Shown: positions 42,029-50,996 of the stretch, piece after piece
Numbering within the stretch: position 1 is the first letter of the stretch
How the letters are laid out: each line of letters starts with the position of its first letter
NCBI GenBank assembly: GCA_963674805.2
Contig: CAXXNY010000021.1
Location: 1 to 64,000, forward strand
Direction of reading: 5' to 3'
Length of the DNA stretch: 64,000 bases
From: CALMFG01 sp963674805
GTDB taxonomy: Bacteria > Bacillota > Clostridia > Christensenellales > CALMFG01
Made by a program: the position numbers and the translations under genes
The notes under the pieces: generated by a model
Database searches by the model: none
Seen by the model: only the letters and a program-made list of their open reading frames with translations
What the model was told of the DNA's origin: nothing

Positions 42029-43522
42029 ATGGGTGCAGACAGTTACTTGGAAATGAAAAACATCTCAAAAAGGTTCGTTGGCGTACAAGCATTGAAAAAT
42101 GTTTCTTTTAGTCTTAATAAAGGCGAGATTCATGCGCTGGTCGGTGAGAACGGGGCCGGAAAATCCACTTTAATGAAGATATTGATTGGACTGCTTAAAC
42201 CTGATGAGGGAGAAATATTTCTAAACGGCGAGAAAAAAGTGTTTCACAGTATGAAGGATGCGCTTGAGAACGGCATCTCGATGATATTTCAGGAATTTAA
42301 TTCTGTTCAGCATTTGACGGTTGCGGAGAATATTTATCTCGGCCGCCAGCCGTATACCAAATTCAGAACAATTGATTATAAAAAAATGTATCAGGATACA
42401 CAGGCGATACTCAACAAAATGGGAGTTGATATCAATCCGAAAGAAAAAGTACGCAATCTGACCGTTGCGAAAGTGCAGCTGATTGAAATTGCAAAAGCCA
42501 TTTCACACAACTCGGATATCATCATCATGGATGAGCCGACGTCCGCATTGAGTAAAGCGGAAATTGAAAACCTGTTCAGGATTGTCAGTGAGCTCTCTGA
42601 GACAGGAAAGTCAATCATTTTTATTTCCCATAAAATCGATGAAATATATGCCATCTGTAAGGAGATTACTGTCCTGAGAGACGGGAATTTGATTGGATCA
42701 GGCAAGGCGGAAGAGATCAGCGTCCGCCAGCTGATAAAAATGATGGTGAACCGGGATTTGACCGAAATGTTCCCGAAAGAAGAGGCTGAGATTGGAGAAA
42801 CCGTTCTTGAGGTGAAGCATCTAACAAGAAGCGGTGAGTTTGAGGACATCAGCTTTGAGGTCAGAAAGGGCGAAATTCTGGGATTTGCCGGGCTGATGGG
42901 TGCGGGCAGAACCGAGCTGGTTGAGAGCATTTTCGGAATCAGGAAGCTGGACAAAGGCGAGATTTTAATCAACGGAGAGAAAGTCAAGATCAAACAGCCG
43001 AAGGATGCCATTAAAATGGGGATCACGATGATACCGGAGGACCGGGCAAAAACAGGGCTGATCTTAAAGCTTACCGTAAAAGAGAATATCTTATTATCTG
43101 CACTGAAAAGATGTATGACGCTTTTCTATATCAGCAAAAAGAAAGAACAGAAGTATATTGAAGAGTATTCAAAGATACTTGAAATAAAAATGAGAAATGA
43201 AATGCAGATGGTATCGGCATTGAGCGGCGGCAACCAGCAGAAAGTGGTGGTTTCCCGTGCGCTGTTCCCGAACCCGGATATCATTATTTTGGATGAACCC
43301 ACCCGGGGAATCGACGTAAAAACAAAAGCGGATATTCATCTTTTGATGTCTAAGCTGGCCCAGCAGGGGAAGGCGATTATCATGATTTCATCCGAAATAC
43401 CGGAGATATTGGGTATCAGCGATCGTATCATCGTTCTCTACGAAGGAAAGATTACCGGTGAAATCATGCGCGCCGAAGCCAACCAGCAGCAGATATTAAG
43501 CTATGCGATGGGACAAAACTAA
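42029..43522 (+). CDS. CUT2 sugar ABC transporter ATPase (second system)
   Basis: A 497-residue double ATPase with intact motifs in the N-terminal half: Walker A GENGAGKST, Q-loop IFQEF, signature LTVAKVQL, Walker B IMDEPTSALS, and H-loop ISHKI. The C-terminal half is of the normal CUT2 type: GLMGAGRTE, PEDRAKTG, LSGGNQQKV and LDEPTRGID. AAAGGGAG precedes the ATG. It serves the permease encoded 44 bases downstream and the lipoprotein encoded upstream. It is a useful reference for the motif-poor ATPase at 62315. Confidence 0.93.
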   Translation: MGADSYLEMKNISKRFVGVQALKNVSFSLNKGEIHALVGENGAGKSTLMKILIGLLKPDEGEIFLNGEKKVFHSMKDALENGISMIFQEFNSVQHLTVAENIYLGRQPYTKFRTIDYKKMYQDTQAILNKMGVDINPKEKVRNLTVAKVQLIEIAKAISHNSDIIIMDEPTSALSKAEIENLFRIVSELSETGKSIIFISHKIDEIYAICKEITVLRDGNLIGSGKAEEISVRQLIKMMVNRDLTEMFPKEEAEIGETVLEVKHLTRSGEFEDISFEVRKGEILGFAGLMGAGRTELVESIFGIRKLDKGEILINGEKVKIKQPKDAIKMGITMIPEDRAKTGLILKLTVKENILLSALKRCMTLFYISKKKEQKYIEEYSKILEIKMRNEMQMVSALSGGNQQKVVVSRALFPNPDIIILDEPTRGIDVKTKADIHLLMSKLAQQGKAIIMISSEIPEILGISDRIIVLYEGKITGEIMRAEANQQQILSYAMGQN

Positions 43523-43566
43523 TAAGTTTTAAATATTATTCATATTATGAGAAATGAGGAAAGACG

Positions 43567-44598
43567 ATGAGTACTGTTACGAAAACAAAAAAAGGGATAT
43601 TCACTAAAGAAAACATTATTAACTTTGTACAGAAAAGGGCGATCGTATTGGGCTTCTTAGCGGTTATCATCATACTCGCATTTGCGACCGATAATTTCTT
43701 TACGATTAATAATTTATTTCTGGTACTAAAGCAGACCTCGGCAATCGGAATTACCACCGTCGCGATGGGGATGCTGCTGATTATGGGCTGTATCGACTTA
43801 TCGGTGGGTTCGCTCATGGCGGTAACCGGTGTGTTCTCTGCCCTGATGGTCAGCCAGTCCAATATACCATGGCTGACTTTTGCCTCAAGCTTCGGCGTTG
43901 ACCCGGCATGGATCGCAATTATTGCTGCACTGGCCATGGGCGCTGCATTTGGTACGTTTAACGGTGTGATTGTTGCCAAAGGTAAAATACCGCCGTTCAT
44001 CGTTACGCTAGGGAGTATGACCATAGCAAGAGGGATTGCCTTTATCATCTCCAGGGGCATGCCGGTCTCGGCACTGCTTGAGTCTTTTACCAATATCGGC
44101 GGCGGAAAAATTCAGCTGTCCCAGACAGACGCAACCTTAAATATTAACTACACGGTGCTATTCTTCATCGGAATAATCATATTAGTCAGTTTTATCATGA
44201 GTAAACGCAGATTCGGGAGATATATCTATGCAATTGGAGGAAATGAGGACGCGGCTTTAGCGGCGGGAATTAACGTGGATGCCGTAAAAATCCAGGCATA
44301 TGTTTTCTCGGGCATGCTGGTCGGTTTAGCGGGTATGCTGTCCGTATCCAGATTAAAAGCGGCGCCGCCTGCCTTTGGGAATGCCTATGAACTGGATGCG
44401 ATCGCCGGATGTATCATCGGCGGTATCAGCTTTAACGGCGGAATCGGAACCATCATGTCATGTGTCATCGGAGCGCTGATTCTCACCATCATTAAACAAG
44501 GCATGGATATGCTGGATGTGCAGACGTTCTATCAGCAAATCGTCAAAGGGCTTATTATTATCTTTGCTGTCTTATTAGACAGGAAAAGGGTCGTCTAA
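43567..44598 (+). CDS. CUT2 sugar ABC transporter permease (second system)
   Basis: A 343-residue membrane permease with about 9-10 helices. Family landmarks are LLIMGCIDLSVGSLMAVTGVF, GTFNGVIVAKGKIPPFIVTLGSM, and the coupling segment RRFGRYIYAIGGNEDAALAAGINVDAV. The N-terminal 25 residues are a basic cytoplasmic tail. It completes the second importer. No terminator follows directly, only a short GCCTG/CAGGC hairpin at 44644-44658, so the inositol-phosphate synthase-like gene downstream may be co-transcribed. Confidence 0.92.
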   Translation: MSTVTKTKKGIFTKENIINFVQKRAIVLGFLAVIIILAFATDNFFTINNLFLVLKQTSAIGITTVAMGMLLIMGCIDLSVGSLMAVTGVFSALMVSQSNIPWLTFASSFGVDPAWIAIIAALAMGAAFGTFNGVIVAKGKIPPFIVTLGSMTIARGIAFIISRGMPVSALLESFTNIGGGKIQLSQTDATLNINYTVLFFIGIIILVSFIMSKRRFGRYIYAIGGNEDAALAAGINVDAVKIQAYVFSGMLVGLAGMLSVSRLKAAPPAFGNAYELDAIAGCIIGGISFNGGIGTIMSCVIGALILTIIKQGMDMLDVQTFYQQIVKGLIIIFAVLLDRKRVV

Positions 44599-44735
44599 CG
44601 CAGCCGGACTAAAATATGAATCATTAAAAAAGCATGCAAAATTGCCTGAAAAACAGGCAGGTGTAGTTTGTGTAGCCTAAAACAGAGAAAAAAGCTAAAA
44701 ATAAAGAAATTTTTTAAAAATGAAAGGTGATTAAA

Positions 44736-45809
44736 ATGGGTAAAAAAATCAGATTAGGTTTGGTAGGTGTCGGGAACTGCGCGGCTTCGCTGGTGCAAGG
44801 GATACATTTTTATTCCGACAGCAAAGTGGCGGAGGAACAGGGCGGACTAATGCACTTTAATTTGGGCGGATACGAACCCTCAGACATCCAGGTGGTTGTC
44901 GGGTTTGATATCGATTCAAAAAAAATTGGCAAAGATGTCAGCGAAGCGGTTTTTGAATGGCCGAATTGTGCGTACAAAATCGGCGATGTGCCGTTTATGA
45001 ATGCACCGGTGTTAAAAGGGCCGGTTCTGGACGGTGCACCGGACCATCTGCGCCATTATTACGGAAAAGATTATTTCACGGTTGATAATGACCATGAGCC
45101 GGTGGATGTTGCGAAAGCGCTGAAGGATTATGAGGTAGACGTGATTTTGATTAATCTGCCGACCGGTTCTTATGACGCGGCCAGATTTTATGTCGGCGAA
45201 GCCAAGAAGGCAAAATGCGGCGTCGTCAACGGCATTCCGGAACTGCTTGCTAGCGACAAGAAGGTTGCGCAGGAATGTAAGGAAGCGGGCATTCCGATCC
45301 TCGGAGATGACTGGAAGAGCCAGATTGGCGCTACCATTGTTCACCGGACGCTGGCCAAACTGTTTGAAGACAGAGGTATTAATATCCGTAAGTCTTATCA
45401 GCTGAACTATGCGGGGAATACGGACTTTATCAACCTCGTGATGAGAGGCGAAACCAAGCATGTGACCAAGCATGATGCGATCTCAAGCATTCTGAAAAAG
45501 GATACGCCGATTGCACCGGGATTTGCATTTGTTGATAACCAGGGCGACCAAAAAACCGCACGTATTATTATTGAAGGAAATAACTTCGGCGGCGCACCGG
45601 TCAGATTGCTGCTGCACCTCGAAGTGGAAGACTCACCGAACTCCGGCGGGATCAGCATTGATGCCGTACGCTGCTGTAAGCTGGCGATGGACAGGGGAAT
45701 AGCCGGTGCGATTGAAGCGCCGTCATCATACTTCTTCAAACATCCTCCGGTACAGTATCCGGATGACGAATGCCGCGAATTGTTAGAAGACTTTATCGCC
45801 GGTAAGTAA
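44736..45809 (+). CDS. ino1: Inositol-3-phosphate synthase (MIPS) homologue
   Basis: A protein of about 357 residues closely patterned on the short bacterial/archaeal myo-inositol-phosphate synthases, which turn glucose 6-phosphate into inositol 1(3)-phosphate with bound NAD. Landmarks are the NAD fold RLGLVGVGNCAASLVQG, GDDWKSQIGATIVHRTLAKLFEDRG (catalytic Lys region), QLNYAGNTDFINL, and DSPNSGGISIDAVRCCKLAMDRG. AAAGGTG precedes the ATG at 44736. A biosynthetic enzyme is unexpected inside a sugar-catabolic series with an importer, PfkB kinase, dehydrogenase and SIS isomerase. It may make inositol here or act on another sugar phosphate. Confidence 0.88.
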   Translation: MGKKIRLGLVGVGNCAASLVQGIHFYSDSKVAEEQGGLMHFNLGGYEPSDIQVVVGFDIDSKKIGKDVSEAVFEWPNCAYKIGDVPFMNAPVLKGPVLDGAPDHLRHYYGKDYFTVDNDHEPVDVAKALKDYEVDVILINLPTGSYDAARFYVGEAKKAKCGVVNGIPELLASDKKVAQECKEAGIPILGDDWKSQIGATIVHRTLAKLFEDRGINIRKSYQLNYAGNTDFINLVMRGETKHVTKHDAISSILKKDTPIAPGFAFVDNQGDQKTARIIIEGNNFGGAPVRLLLHLEVEDSPNSGGISIDAVRCCKLAMDRGIAGAIEAPSSYFFKHPPVQYPDDECRELLEDFIAGK

Positions 45810-45846
45810 GGGAACAGACAGCCGATTATATGGAAGGGTTATACGC

Positions 45847-46758
45847 ATGAAAAAGGGAAAAATGGACGTTGTGGTGATCGGGAACATTATCAATGAGACG
45901 ATAAAATCCCCCACCGAAACCATCGGGCCGGTATTGGGCAGCCCGGCAGCATATTCAAGCCTCGTGATGTCCGCAGTAGGCACCCGGGTCGGATTGGTGT
46001 CTTATTACGGAACGGATACAAGCGAATGGCTGAGCCGCCATCTTGCAAAGGTGGACCAGTCCGGGTTGATTTTACACGAACGCAGCACGACAAACTTCTT
46101 GCACTACCGCGAAGACGGTACGAAATTTGTTGAATACGTGTATAAAGCGCCGTCCCTTTTTGCATCGGATTTACCAAGACCATATTTGGACTGTGACTAT
46201 TTCTATATCTGCCCGATGGATTATGAAGTGGATATCAGCGTCAACAAAGTCCTGTTTGAAATGGGCAAGCAAATCGTTGTGGATTTAGGCGGATACGGCG
46301 GTGCGACTTCTAAAGACTATTATACGATCTTTGAGGAAACAGGCGACCGTATCCTGTCCGAGGTTGCAAAATACAGCACCATTATTAAGGCGAGCCGTGA
46401 AGATTTAACGCACATCGCACCCGATATGGATTTAAACAGCATCTCGGATTATTTCTTTTCGAGGGGCGCAAAGACAATCGTTGTGACATTGGGGGAAGAA
46501 GGCTGTTATCTCAACGAGGCGGGACGTACGGAAGTCCGAATCAAAGGCTTCAAATCGGACAATCCCCAAAATTTTACTGGTGCGGGAGACTCTTTCGGCG
46601 CCGGATTTATGGCAAGCCTGTGCCAGGATACTGATATTGAAAAAGCAATCCGGTTTGGCAATGCGGTTGCGTCCTTGGTCATTGAAAAAGCGGGCGGGTG
46701 TGTCAAAGAAAGAATGCCTGCGCTTAATAATGTAAAGAATCGGATGAATCAAGTGTAG
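45847..46758 (+). CDS. PfkB-family sugar kinase
   Basis: A 303-residue ribokinase-family kinase. It begins MDVVVIGNIINETI, has a reduced substrate motif GPVLGSPAAYSSLVMSAVG, and carries the anion-hole catalytic motif NFTGAGDSFGAGF near residue 240. The strand TIVVTLGEEGCYL precedes it. It lies 37 bases after the MIPS homologue. In archaea a PfkB protein phosphorylates myo-inositol, so an inositol or inositol-like substrate is conceivable, but family resemblance alone does not fix it. It differs from the KDG kinases at 8403 and 59442, which share the GGGDSF form. Confidence 0.85.
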   Translation: MKKGKMDVVVIGNIINETIKSPTETIGPVLGSPAAYSSLVMSAVGTRVGLVSYYGTDTSEWLSRHLAKVDQSGLILHERSTTNFLHYREDGTKFVEYVYKAPSLFASDLPRPYLDCDYFYICPMDYEVDISVNKVLFEMGKQIVVDLGGYGGATSKDYYTIFEETGDRILSEVAKYSTIIKASREDLTHIAPDMDLNSISDYFFSRGAKTIVVTLGEEGCYLNEAGRTEVRIKGFKSDNPQNFTGAGDSFGAGFMASLCQDTDIEKAIRFGNAVASLVIEKAGGCVKERMPALNNVKNRMNQV

Positions 46759-46775
46759 AAAGGAAGAGTTAAGAA

Positions 46776-47951
46776 ATGAAAAAAATTGGAGTTGGTATTG
46801 TTGGCAGCGGCTCTATTACCGAAATCGGGCATTGCCCATCAATACAGGCATTACCGAATGCGGAACTGATTGCGCTGTGTGACACAAATCCGGAATTCCT
46901 TGAGTCTATGGCGAGAAAATGGGAGCCCAAACGCACCTATCTGGATTACCATCAAATGCTTGAAGACAAAGAAATTCAGGTAATCATCGTTGCCACACCG
47001 AACCGCTACCACGCACAGCAGGCGATTGACGCGATGCGCGCAAAGAAGCATGTAATCGTTGAAAAACCATTTGCCTGCACGCATGATGAAGCGTGGAAAA
47101 TGGTAGACGTATGTAAAAAAGAAGGCGTATTTCTGATGGCGGGCACCAACCAGCGGTTCTGGGAACAGAACGTCATTGCACGTCAGCTGATTGATGACGG
47201 ATATATCGGAAAGCCCATGATGGGCAGATCATCCCTGCACGAAGGCTGGGGGCTCTATCATGAACAGCTTTCTTTCACGAGATTCCGTGCAGCGCCTAAT
47301 GAAGCGGGTGCCGGCGCGCTGTTTGACCTTGGCGCACACCGGGCTGACCTGCTGATTTACTTAATGAACAGCAAACCCAAACGCGTCATAGGTATCGTCA
47401 AACGGCTGGTCACACCGGCTGAATATACGACACTGGATGACTCGTTCTGGATCATGATTGAGTTTGAGAACGGCGCAACCGGCGTAATCAGCGGTGACCG
47501 CTATTCGCCTGCTGTCTCGAATATCTCCGAAGTATACGGGAGCGAAGGCACGATTTTTACAGGATCAGAAGCCACGAACCCGTTCCAGTCTGCACCGCTT
47601 GCCGTTTTCACCAGCAAGGAATTCAAGCAGAGCGAACTGCCTGAAATCGTCAGAGAATACCGGTATCCGCAGCTTTTCTGGTCTGAAGATATCATGCAGC
47701 CGAGCGGGAAGGTGCCGAAACGCTGGGTACCAATCTATCCGAAACGCGGATGGGCGTATAAGGCGATGCTGGAACACTTCATCGATTGTGTGGAAAAAGA
47801 CCGTGAACCGTCACTGACGCCGGAAATCAGTGCACTGGTAACTGATGTATTGGTAGGCGCTTATCAGTCCATGCAGACTAATTCATGGGTGGACCTGCCG
47901 CTTAAAGAAAACTATATCGTTCCTTTATATTCAGCGCCTGATGTAAAATAA
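46776..47951 (+). CDS. Gfo/Idh/MocA family oxidoreductase
   Basis: A 391-residue dehydrogenase. The nucleotide-binding start is KIGVGIVGSGSITEIGHCPSI and the conserved lysine is in VIVEKPFACTHDEAW. The substrate domain has GAGALFDLGAHRADLLIYLM, with the Asp-x3-His pattern that marks the active site. It is longer than average because of a C-terminal extension (from about residue 290: LFWSEDIMQPSGKVPKRW). It sits 17 bases after the PfkB gene. With the MIPS homologue upstream, an inositol or keto-inositol substrate is one option; other sugars are equally possible. Confidence 0.87.
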   Translation: MKKIGVGIVGSGSITEIGHCPSIQALPNAELIALCDTNPEFLESMARKWEPKRTYLDYHQMLEDKEIQVIIVATPNRYHAQQAIDAMRAKKHVIVEKPFACTHDEAWKMVDVCKKEGVFLMAGTNQRFWEQNVIARQLIDDGYIGKPMMGRSSLHEGWGLYHEQLSFTRFRAAPNEAGAGALFDLGAHRADLLIYLMNSKPKRVIGIVKRLVTPAEYTTLDDSFWIMIEFENGATGVISGDRYSPAVSNISEVYGSEGTIFTGSEATNPFQSAPLAVFTSKEFKQSELPEIVREYRYPQLFWSEDIMQPSGKVPKRWVPIYPKRGWAYKAMLEHFIDCVEKDREPSLTPEISALVTDVLVGAYQSMQTNSWVDLPLKENYIVPLYSAPDVK

Positions 47952-47977
47952 TTATTTGATGAAAATCGGAGTCAAAA

Positions 47978-48655
47978 ATGAGACTAGATCGAAATGAAGT
48001 CATAACAAACATAAAGAAGAAGCTGATGGAAGAAAGCGAGTCGGTTTCCAATACGATTCAATACGTTGATAACGCTTTCTTTGAAGCGGTGAAGGCAATC
48101 ATGAAATGCAAAGGGAAAGTGATTATCTCCGGTGTCGGAAAGTCAGGCCACGTCGGCAAAAAAATCGCCGCAAGCCTGTCATGCCTCGGTACGCCGTCGG
48201 TATTCATGCATGCCGATGAATCGCTTCACGGTGACATCGGGCTCGTGGAAGCAAAAGACGTGATTATCCTGATTTCCAACGGAGGGAAAACCGATGAAGT
48301 TTTAAAGATGATCCCGTCACTTAATATTCTGGGTCCAAAAAAGATTGCCATTACAAGCAGCAACAATTCGCCGCTTGCCAAGCTTTGCGATATATCGCTT
48401 TGCGTTAAGGTGGAGAGGGAAATTGACCATTTGAATTTAGCCCCGACAGCAAGCGCGCTTGCCGTGCTTGCTGTCGGCGATGCACTGGCGGTTACGGTTG
48501 CCGAGCTGAAAGAGTTTGACAGGCAGAGTTTTGCGGTAAGGCATCCGATGGGTTCTTTAGGCCAAAAGCTTCTCAAAGAATATGAGAGTGCAACAAAGAA
48601 AAAGGAACCCAAGCACCCGACGCATATAAAGGAAAAAGGCGTTATCGGGATGTAA
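47978..48655 (+). CDS. SIS-domain sugar-phosphate isomerase (KpsF/GutQ-like, no CBS domains)
   Basis: A 225-residue protein matching the isomerase half of arabinose-5-phosphate isomerases. The SIS core shows GKVIISGVGKSGHVGKKIAASLSCLGTPSVFMHADESLHGD, IILISNGGKTDEVL, IAITSSNNSPLAKLCD, and the C-terminal RQSFAVRHPMGSLGQKL with the active-site His. The two CBS domains of KdsD/KpsF (about 320 residues in all) are absent. KDO-lipopolysaccharide synthesis is not expected here, so a catabolic aldose-ketose phosphate isomerisation is likelier. It follows the oxidoreductase gene by 26 bases. Confidence 0.85.
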   Translation: MRLDRNEVITNIKKKLMEESESVSNTIQYVDNAFFEAVKAIMKCKGKVIISGVGKSGHVGKKIAASLSCLGTPSVFMHADESLHGDIGLVEAKDVIILISNGGKTDEVLKMIPSLNILGPKKIAITSSNNSPLAKLCDISLCVKVEREIDHLNLAPTASALAVLAVGDALAVTVAELKEFDRQSFAVRHPMGSLGQKLLKEYESATKKKEPKHPTHIKEKGVIGM

Positions 48656-48928
48656 CCGGGTATAATTTAAATACCTGTACAGCAAAAACAACAAACGCGT
48701 TACTTTACCGATCACCAAGACTGCGGGATTCCCCATAAAAACGGATATTGCGCATTGAACACATCAGATATTCCATAAGCCGCTTGAATACTGACATATG
48801 GGTTTCGTTTCCTATCATATGGATGACTTTGAAAAAAGCGGCAAGCGCGGAACAAGAATCACCTCAATAAATTGTGATCCGAATAAAGCGCTGTAACATA
48901 AGAAATTCTGAAGGGAATACGACGGGCA

Positions 48929-49579
48929 ATGTCTTTTTTTAAAGGGAGGTATCAATGTGTGATCTTTGATTTGGATGGCGTTATCGTAGACAGCGAACCC
49001 ATTCATATGGAGGTCATGAATGCGGTATGCCGACAATGGGGAGAGCCGCACACTTGGGAAGCGTATACGGCTTATATCGGAAAAAACGACCGGAGAATCT
49101 GGACCGAAGTGCGTGAACGGTATCGCGTTGAAATTGCGGTTGACACGCTGATTAAGCAGTATACGGATAAACTAACCGCGTATTTTACATCACAAAAAGA
49201 GATTGCGATCGTAAAGGACATCGGTAATCTGCTGAAGGCGCTTAAGGCTGAGGGCATCACATGCGCGATTGCATCAGCGTCGTCCAAAAAGAACATCAGT
49301 CTGGTGCTGGATCACCTGCCGGAAAAGGGTGCTTTCAGCGTGATTGCCAGCGGAGATGATGTGGACAGGGGAAAGCCGGCGCCGGATATCTATCTGTATG
49401 CAGCCAGCCTGCTTGGGGTTGATCCGGGCGAGTGTGCGGCAATTGAGGACACGCAAAAAGGTGTTCAGGCAGCAGTGAGTGCCGGCATGTTCTGCGTTGG
49501 GTTCATTAACCAGACATCCGGCGACCAAAATTTATCCATAGCGGATATAACGGTCAGCACAATTTCTGAGTTATTATAA
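48929..49579 (+). CDS. HAD-superfamily hydrolase (beta-phosphoglucomutase/phosphatase-like)
   Basis: A 216-residue HAD protein. Motif I is VIFDLDGVIVDSEP, motif II the Ser in CAIASASSKKN, and motif III/IV the Lys and Asp regions GKPAPDIYLYAA and CAAIEDTQKGVQAAVSAG. The cap is helical and of the C1 type, inserted after motif I. The family holds sugar phosphatases and beta-phosphoglucomutases; DGVIVDSEP suits either. The ATG at 48929 is used, but a GTG at 48959 with AAAGGGAGG at the right distance may be the true start and would trim ten residues. A terminator follows. Confidence 0.85.
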   Translation: MSFFKGRYQCVIFDLDGVIVDSEPIHMEVMNAVCRQWGEPHTWEAYTAYIGKNDRRIWTEVRERYRVEIAVDTLIKQYTDKLTAYFTSQKEIAIVKDIGNLLKALKAEGITCAIASASSKKNISLVLDHLPEKGAFSVIASGDDVDRGKPAPDIYLYAASLLGVDPGECAAIEDTQKGVQAAVSAGMFCVGFINQTSGDQNLSIADITVSTISELL

Positions 49580-49590
49580 TTAATACAAAA

Positions 49591-49637
49591 CAGTCTGAGC
49601 CGGGGCAGCCTTGAACCGGCCGTTCCCCGGCAGACTG
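49591..49637 (+). other. Long bulged hairpin upstream of the terminator
   Basis: CAGTCT-GA-GCCGGGG pairs with CCCCGGC-AGACTG: 13 bp with a two-base bulge and a 19-base loop. No U-run follows. It is probably an mRNA 3'-end protecting structure or part of a double terminator. Confidence 0.55.
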
Positions 49638-49660
49638 ATATCAACCATCTTTCTTCCTTT

Positions 49661-49686
49661 AAACCTGCGCAGCCGCAGGTTTTTTT
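49661..49686 (+). terminator. Rho-independent terminator after the HAD gene
   Basis: Stem AAACCTGCG/CGCAGGTTT with a CAGC loop, running into seven T. Confidence 0.88.
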
Positions 49687-49937
49687 ATATCGCTTTTTAT
49701 CGCGTGAGGCACACAAATACATTGAGCAATGGGGCGTACAAATCATATTTGCGCCTTTAACCGTATAAAAACTGAACAATGTCTACCATATCGTAAAAAC
49801 GCTTACTACTCGAAAAAAACCAGAGAAATATAATTTATGGTAGGACTTCTATTTGATAAGGCCAGTTTTTTATAACCAAGATTTCAGAACACAATCCAAT
49901 AAAAAACAGATAAAAGCAGGAAAGGATAAACAACCAT

Positions 49938-50984
49938 ATGAAAGCGATAGTGATTAAAGGACCCAGCATTGTTGATTATGAAGAAGTTGAAGTAAAAAAG
50001 CCACAGGAAGGCGAAGCGCTGATTAAGATTGAATCAGTAGGGCTTTGCGGTACAGACTATGAACTATACACCAACGAAATGGTGTATATACAGGAAGGCT
50101 TATGCAAACTGCCAATGATCCCGGGCCATGAGTGGTCGGGCGTCATCGTGGAAGCCGGGGATAACGCAGACGGGTTTAAGGTCGGTGATAAAGTGTCGGG
50201 CGAATGCACGGTCAGCTGCGGCAAATGCAGTTTCTGCAAAAAAGGCCAGTATGACATGTGCCCCAACCGAACCGAGACGGGCGTCCTGAGCCGGGACGGC
50301 GCTTTTGCTGAGTATATAACATTCCCGTTTTCACACTTGCATAAGTTTGACAACATTGCATTTGACGAAGCGGCACTGATTGAACCGACAGCGGTTGCTT
50401 TGCAGGTTGTGTTAAGAGCGCATACCAAACCGATGGAAAACGTGCTGGTGATTGGACCAGGCCCGATCGGGCTGCAGGCCGCGCAGATTGTAAAGAAGTT
50501 TTTCTCTCCGCGGCATGTGATTTTATCCGGCACTCGGCAGGAACGACTGGACAGGGCCAAAGGTTTTGATCTGGACGGGTATATTAATGTAAAAGAGGAA
50601 GACCTGGCGACCCGCGTCAGGGAGATTACAAACGGGGAAATGATCGATACGGTGATTGAGTCTTCCGGCGGATTAAGTGTATTCGAGGATATTGAAAAAG
50701 TAATCAATCCATACGGAAAAGTCGGCATGGTTGGTTTTTTCGGTTTAAAGCAGCCGCCGTGCAATTGGGATGCATTCGTCACCAAGAATGTAACCATGTA
50801 TGGTTCGCTGGGCAGTCCTAATGTATGGCCGGATGTCATCAAGCTGATGGAAACAGGCGAATTGACCACTGACCATCTGATATCGCATGTGATGCCGTTA
50901 AAGAGCCTGGAAGATTATATGAAGGCCATGAATACGATGGTTGAGCGGCGGGAAAATGTCTGCAAAATCATCATGAAACCATAA
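49938..50984 (+). CDS. Zinc-dependent alcohol/polyol dehydrogenase
   Basis: A 348-residue medium-chain dehydrogenase of the sorbitol/threonine dehydrogenase group. Catalytic-zinc ligands are the Cys of GLCGTDYE and the His-Glu of IPGHEWSG. The structural-zinc cysteines are in CGKCSFCKKGQYDMC. The NAD-binding fold is NVLVIGPGPIGLQAAQIV. It would oxidise a polyol or sugar hydroxyl to a keto group. It lies behind a terminator with its own leader and is followed 12 bases later by a cyclase-family hydrolase gene, with which it forms a two-gene unit. Confidence 0.9.
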   Translation: MKAIVIKGPSIVDYEEVEVKKPQEGEALIKIESVGLCGTDYELYTNEMVYIQEGLCKLPMIPGHEWSGVIVEAGDNADGFKVGDKVSGECTVSCGKCSFCKKGQYDMCPNRTETGVLSRDGAFAEYITFPFSHLHKFDNIAFDEAALIEPTAVALQVVLRAHTKPMENVLVIGPGPIGLQAAQIVKKFFSPRHVILSGTRQERLDRAKGFDLDGYINVKEEDLATRVREITNGEMIDTVIESSGGLSVFEDIEKVINPYGKVGMVGFFGLKQPPCNWDAFVTKNVTMYGSLGSPNVWPDVIKLMETGELTTDHLISHVMPLKSLEDYMKAMNTMVERRENVCKIIMKP

Positions 50985-50996
50985 GGGAGAAACACG

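Larger units (their letters stand above)
49580..49937. other. Intergenic region: double hairpin, terminator and next promoter
   Basis: The gap starts with a long bulged hairpin (49591-49637), then a classical terminator (49661-49686). A TATAAT at 49829-49834 lies before the dehydrogenase gene, enclosed by the inverted repeat CTACCATA/TATGGTAG (49783-49790 and 49836-49843). The -35 region is poor, so an activator may act here. Confidence 0.55.

Noticed and set aside
42391..43026. A 211-codon minus-strand open frame inside the second ABC ATPase gene
   Set aside because: Shadow of a gene with full motif support; composition is low-complexity.
44644..44658. GCCTG-AAAAA-CAGGC hairpin after the second permease gene as a terminator
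   Set aside because: The stem is only 5 bp and no U-run follows.
49785..49805. LacI-like sequence GTAAAAACGCTTAC before the zinc dehydrogenase gene
   Set aside because: Only the outer four bases are symmetric and it does not match the boxes at 23.3-23.7 kb.
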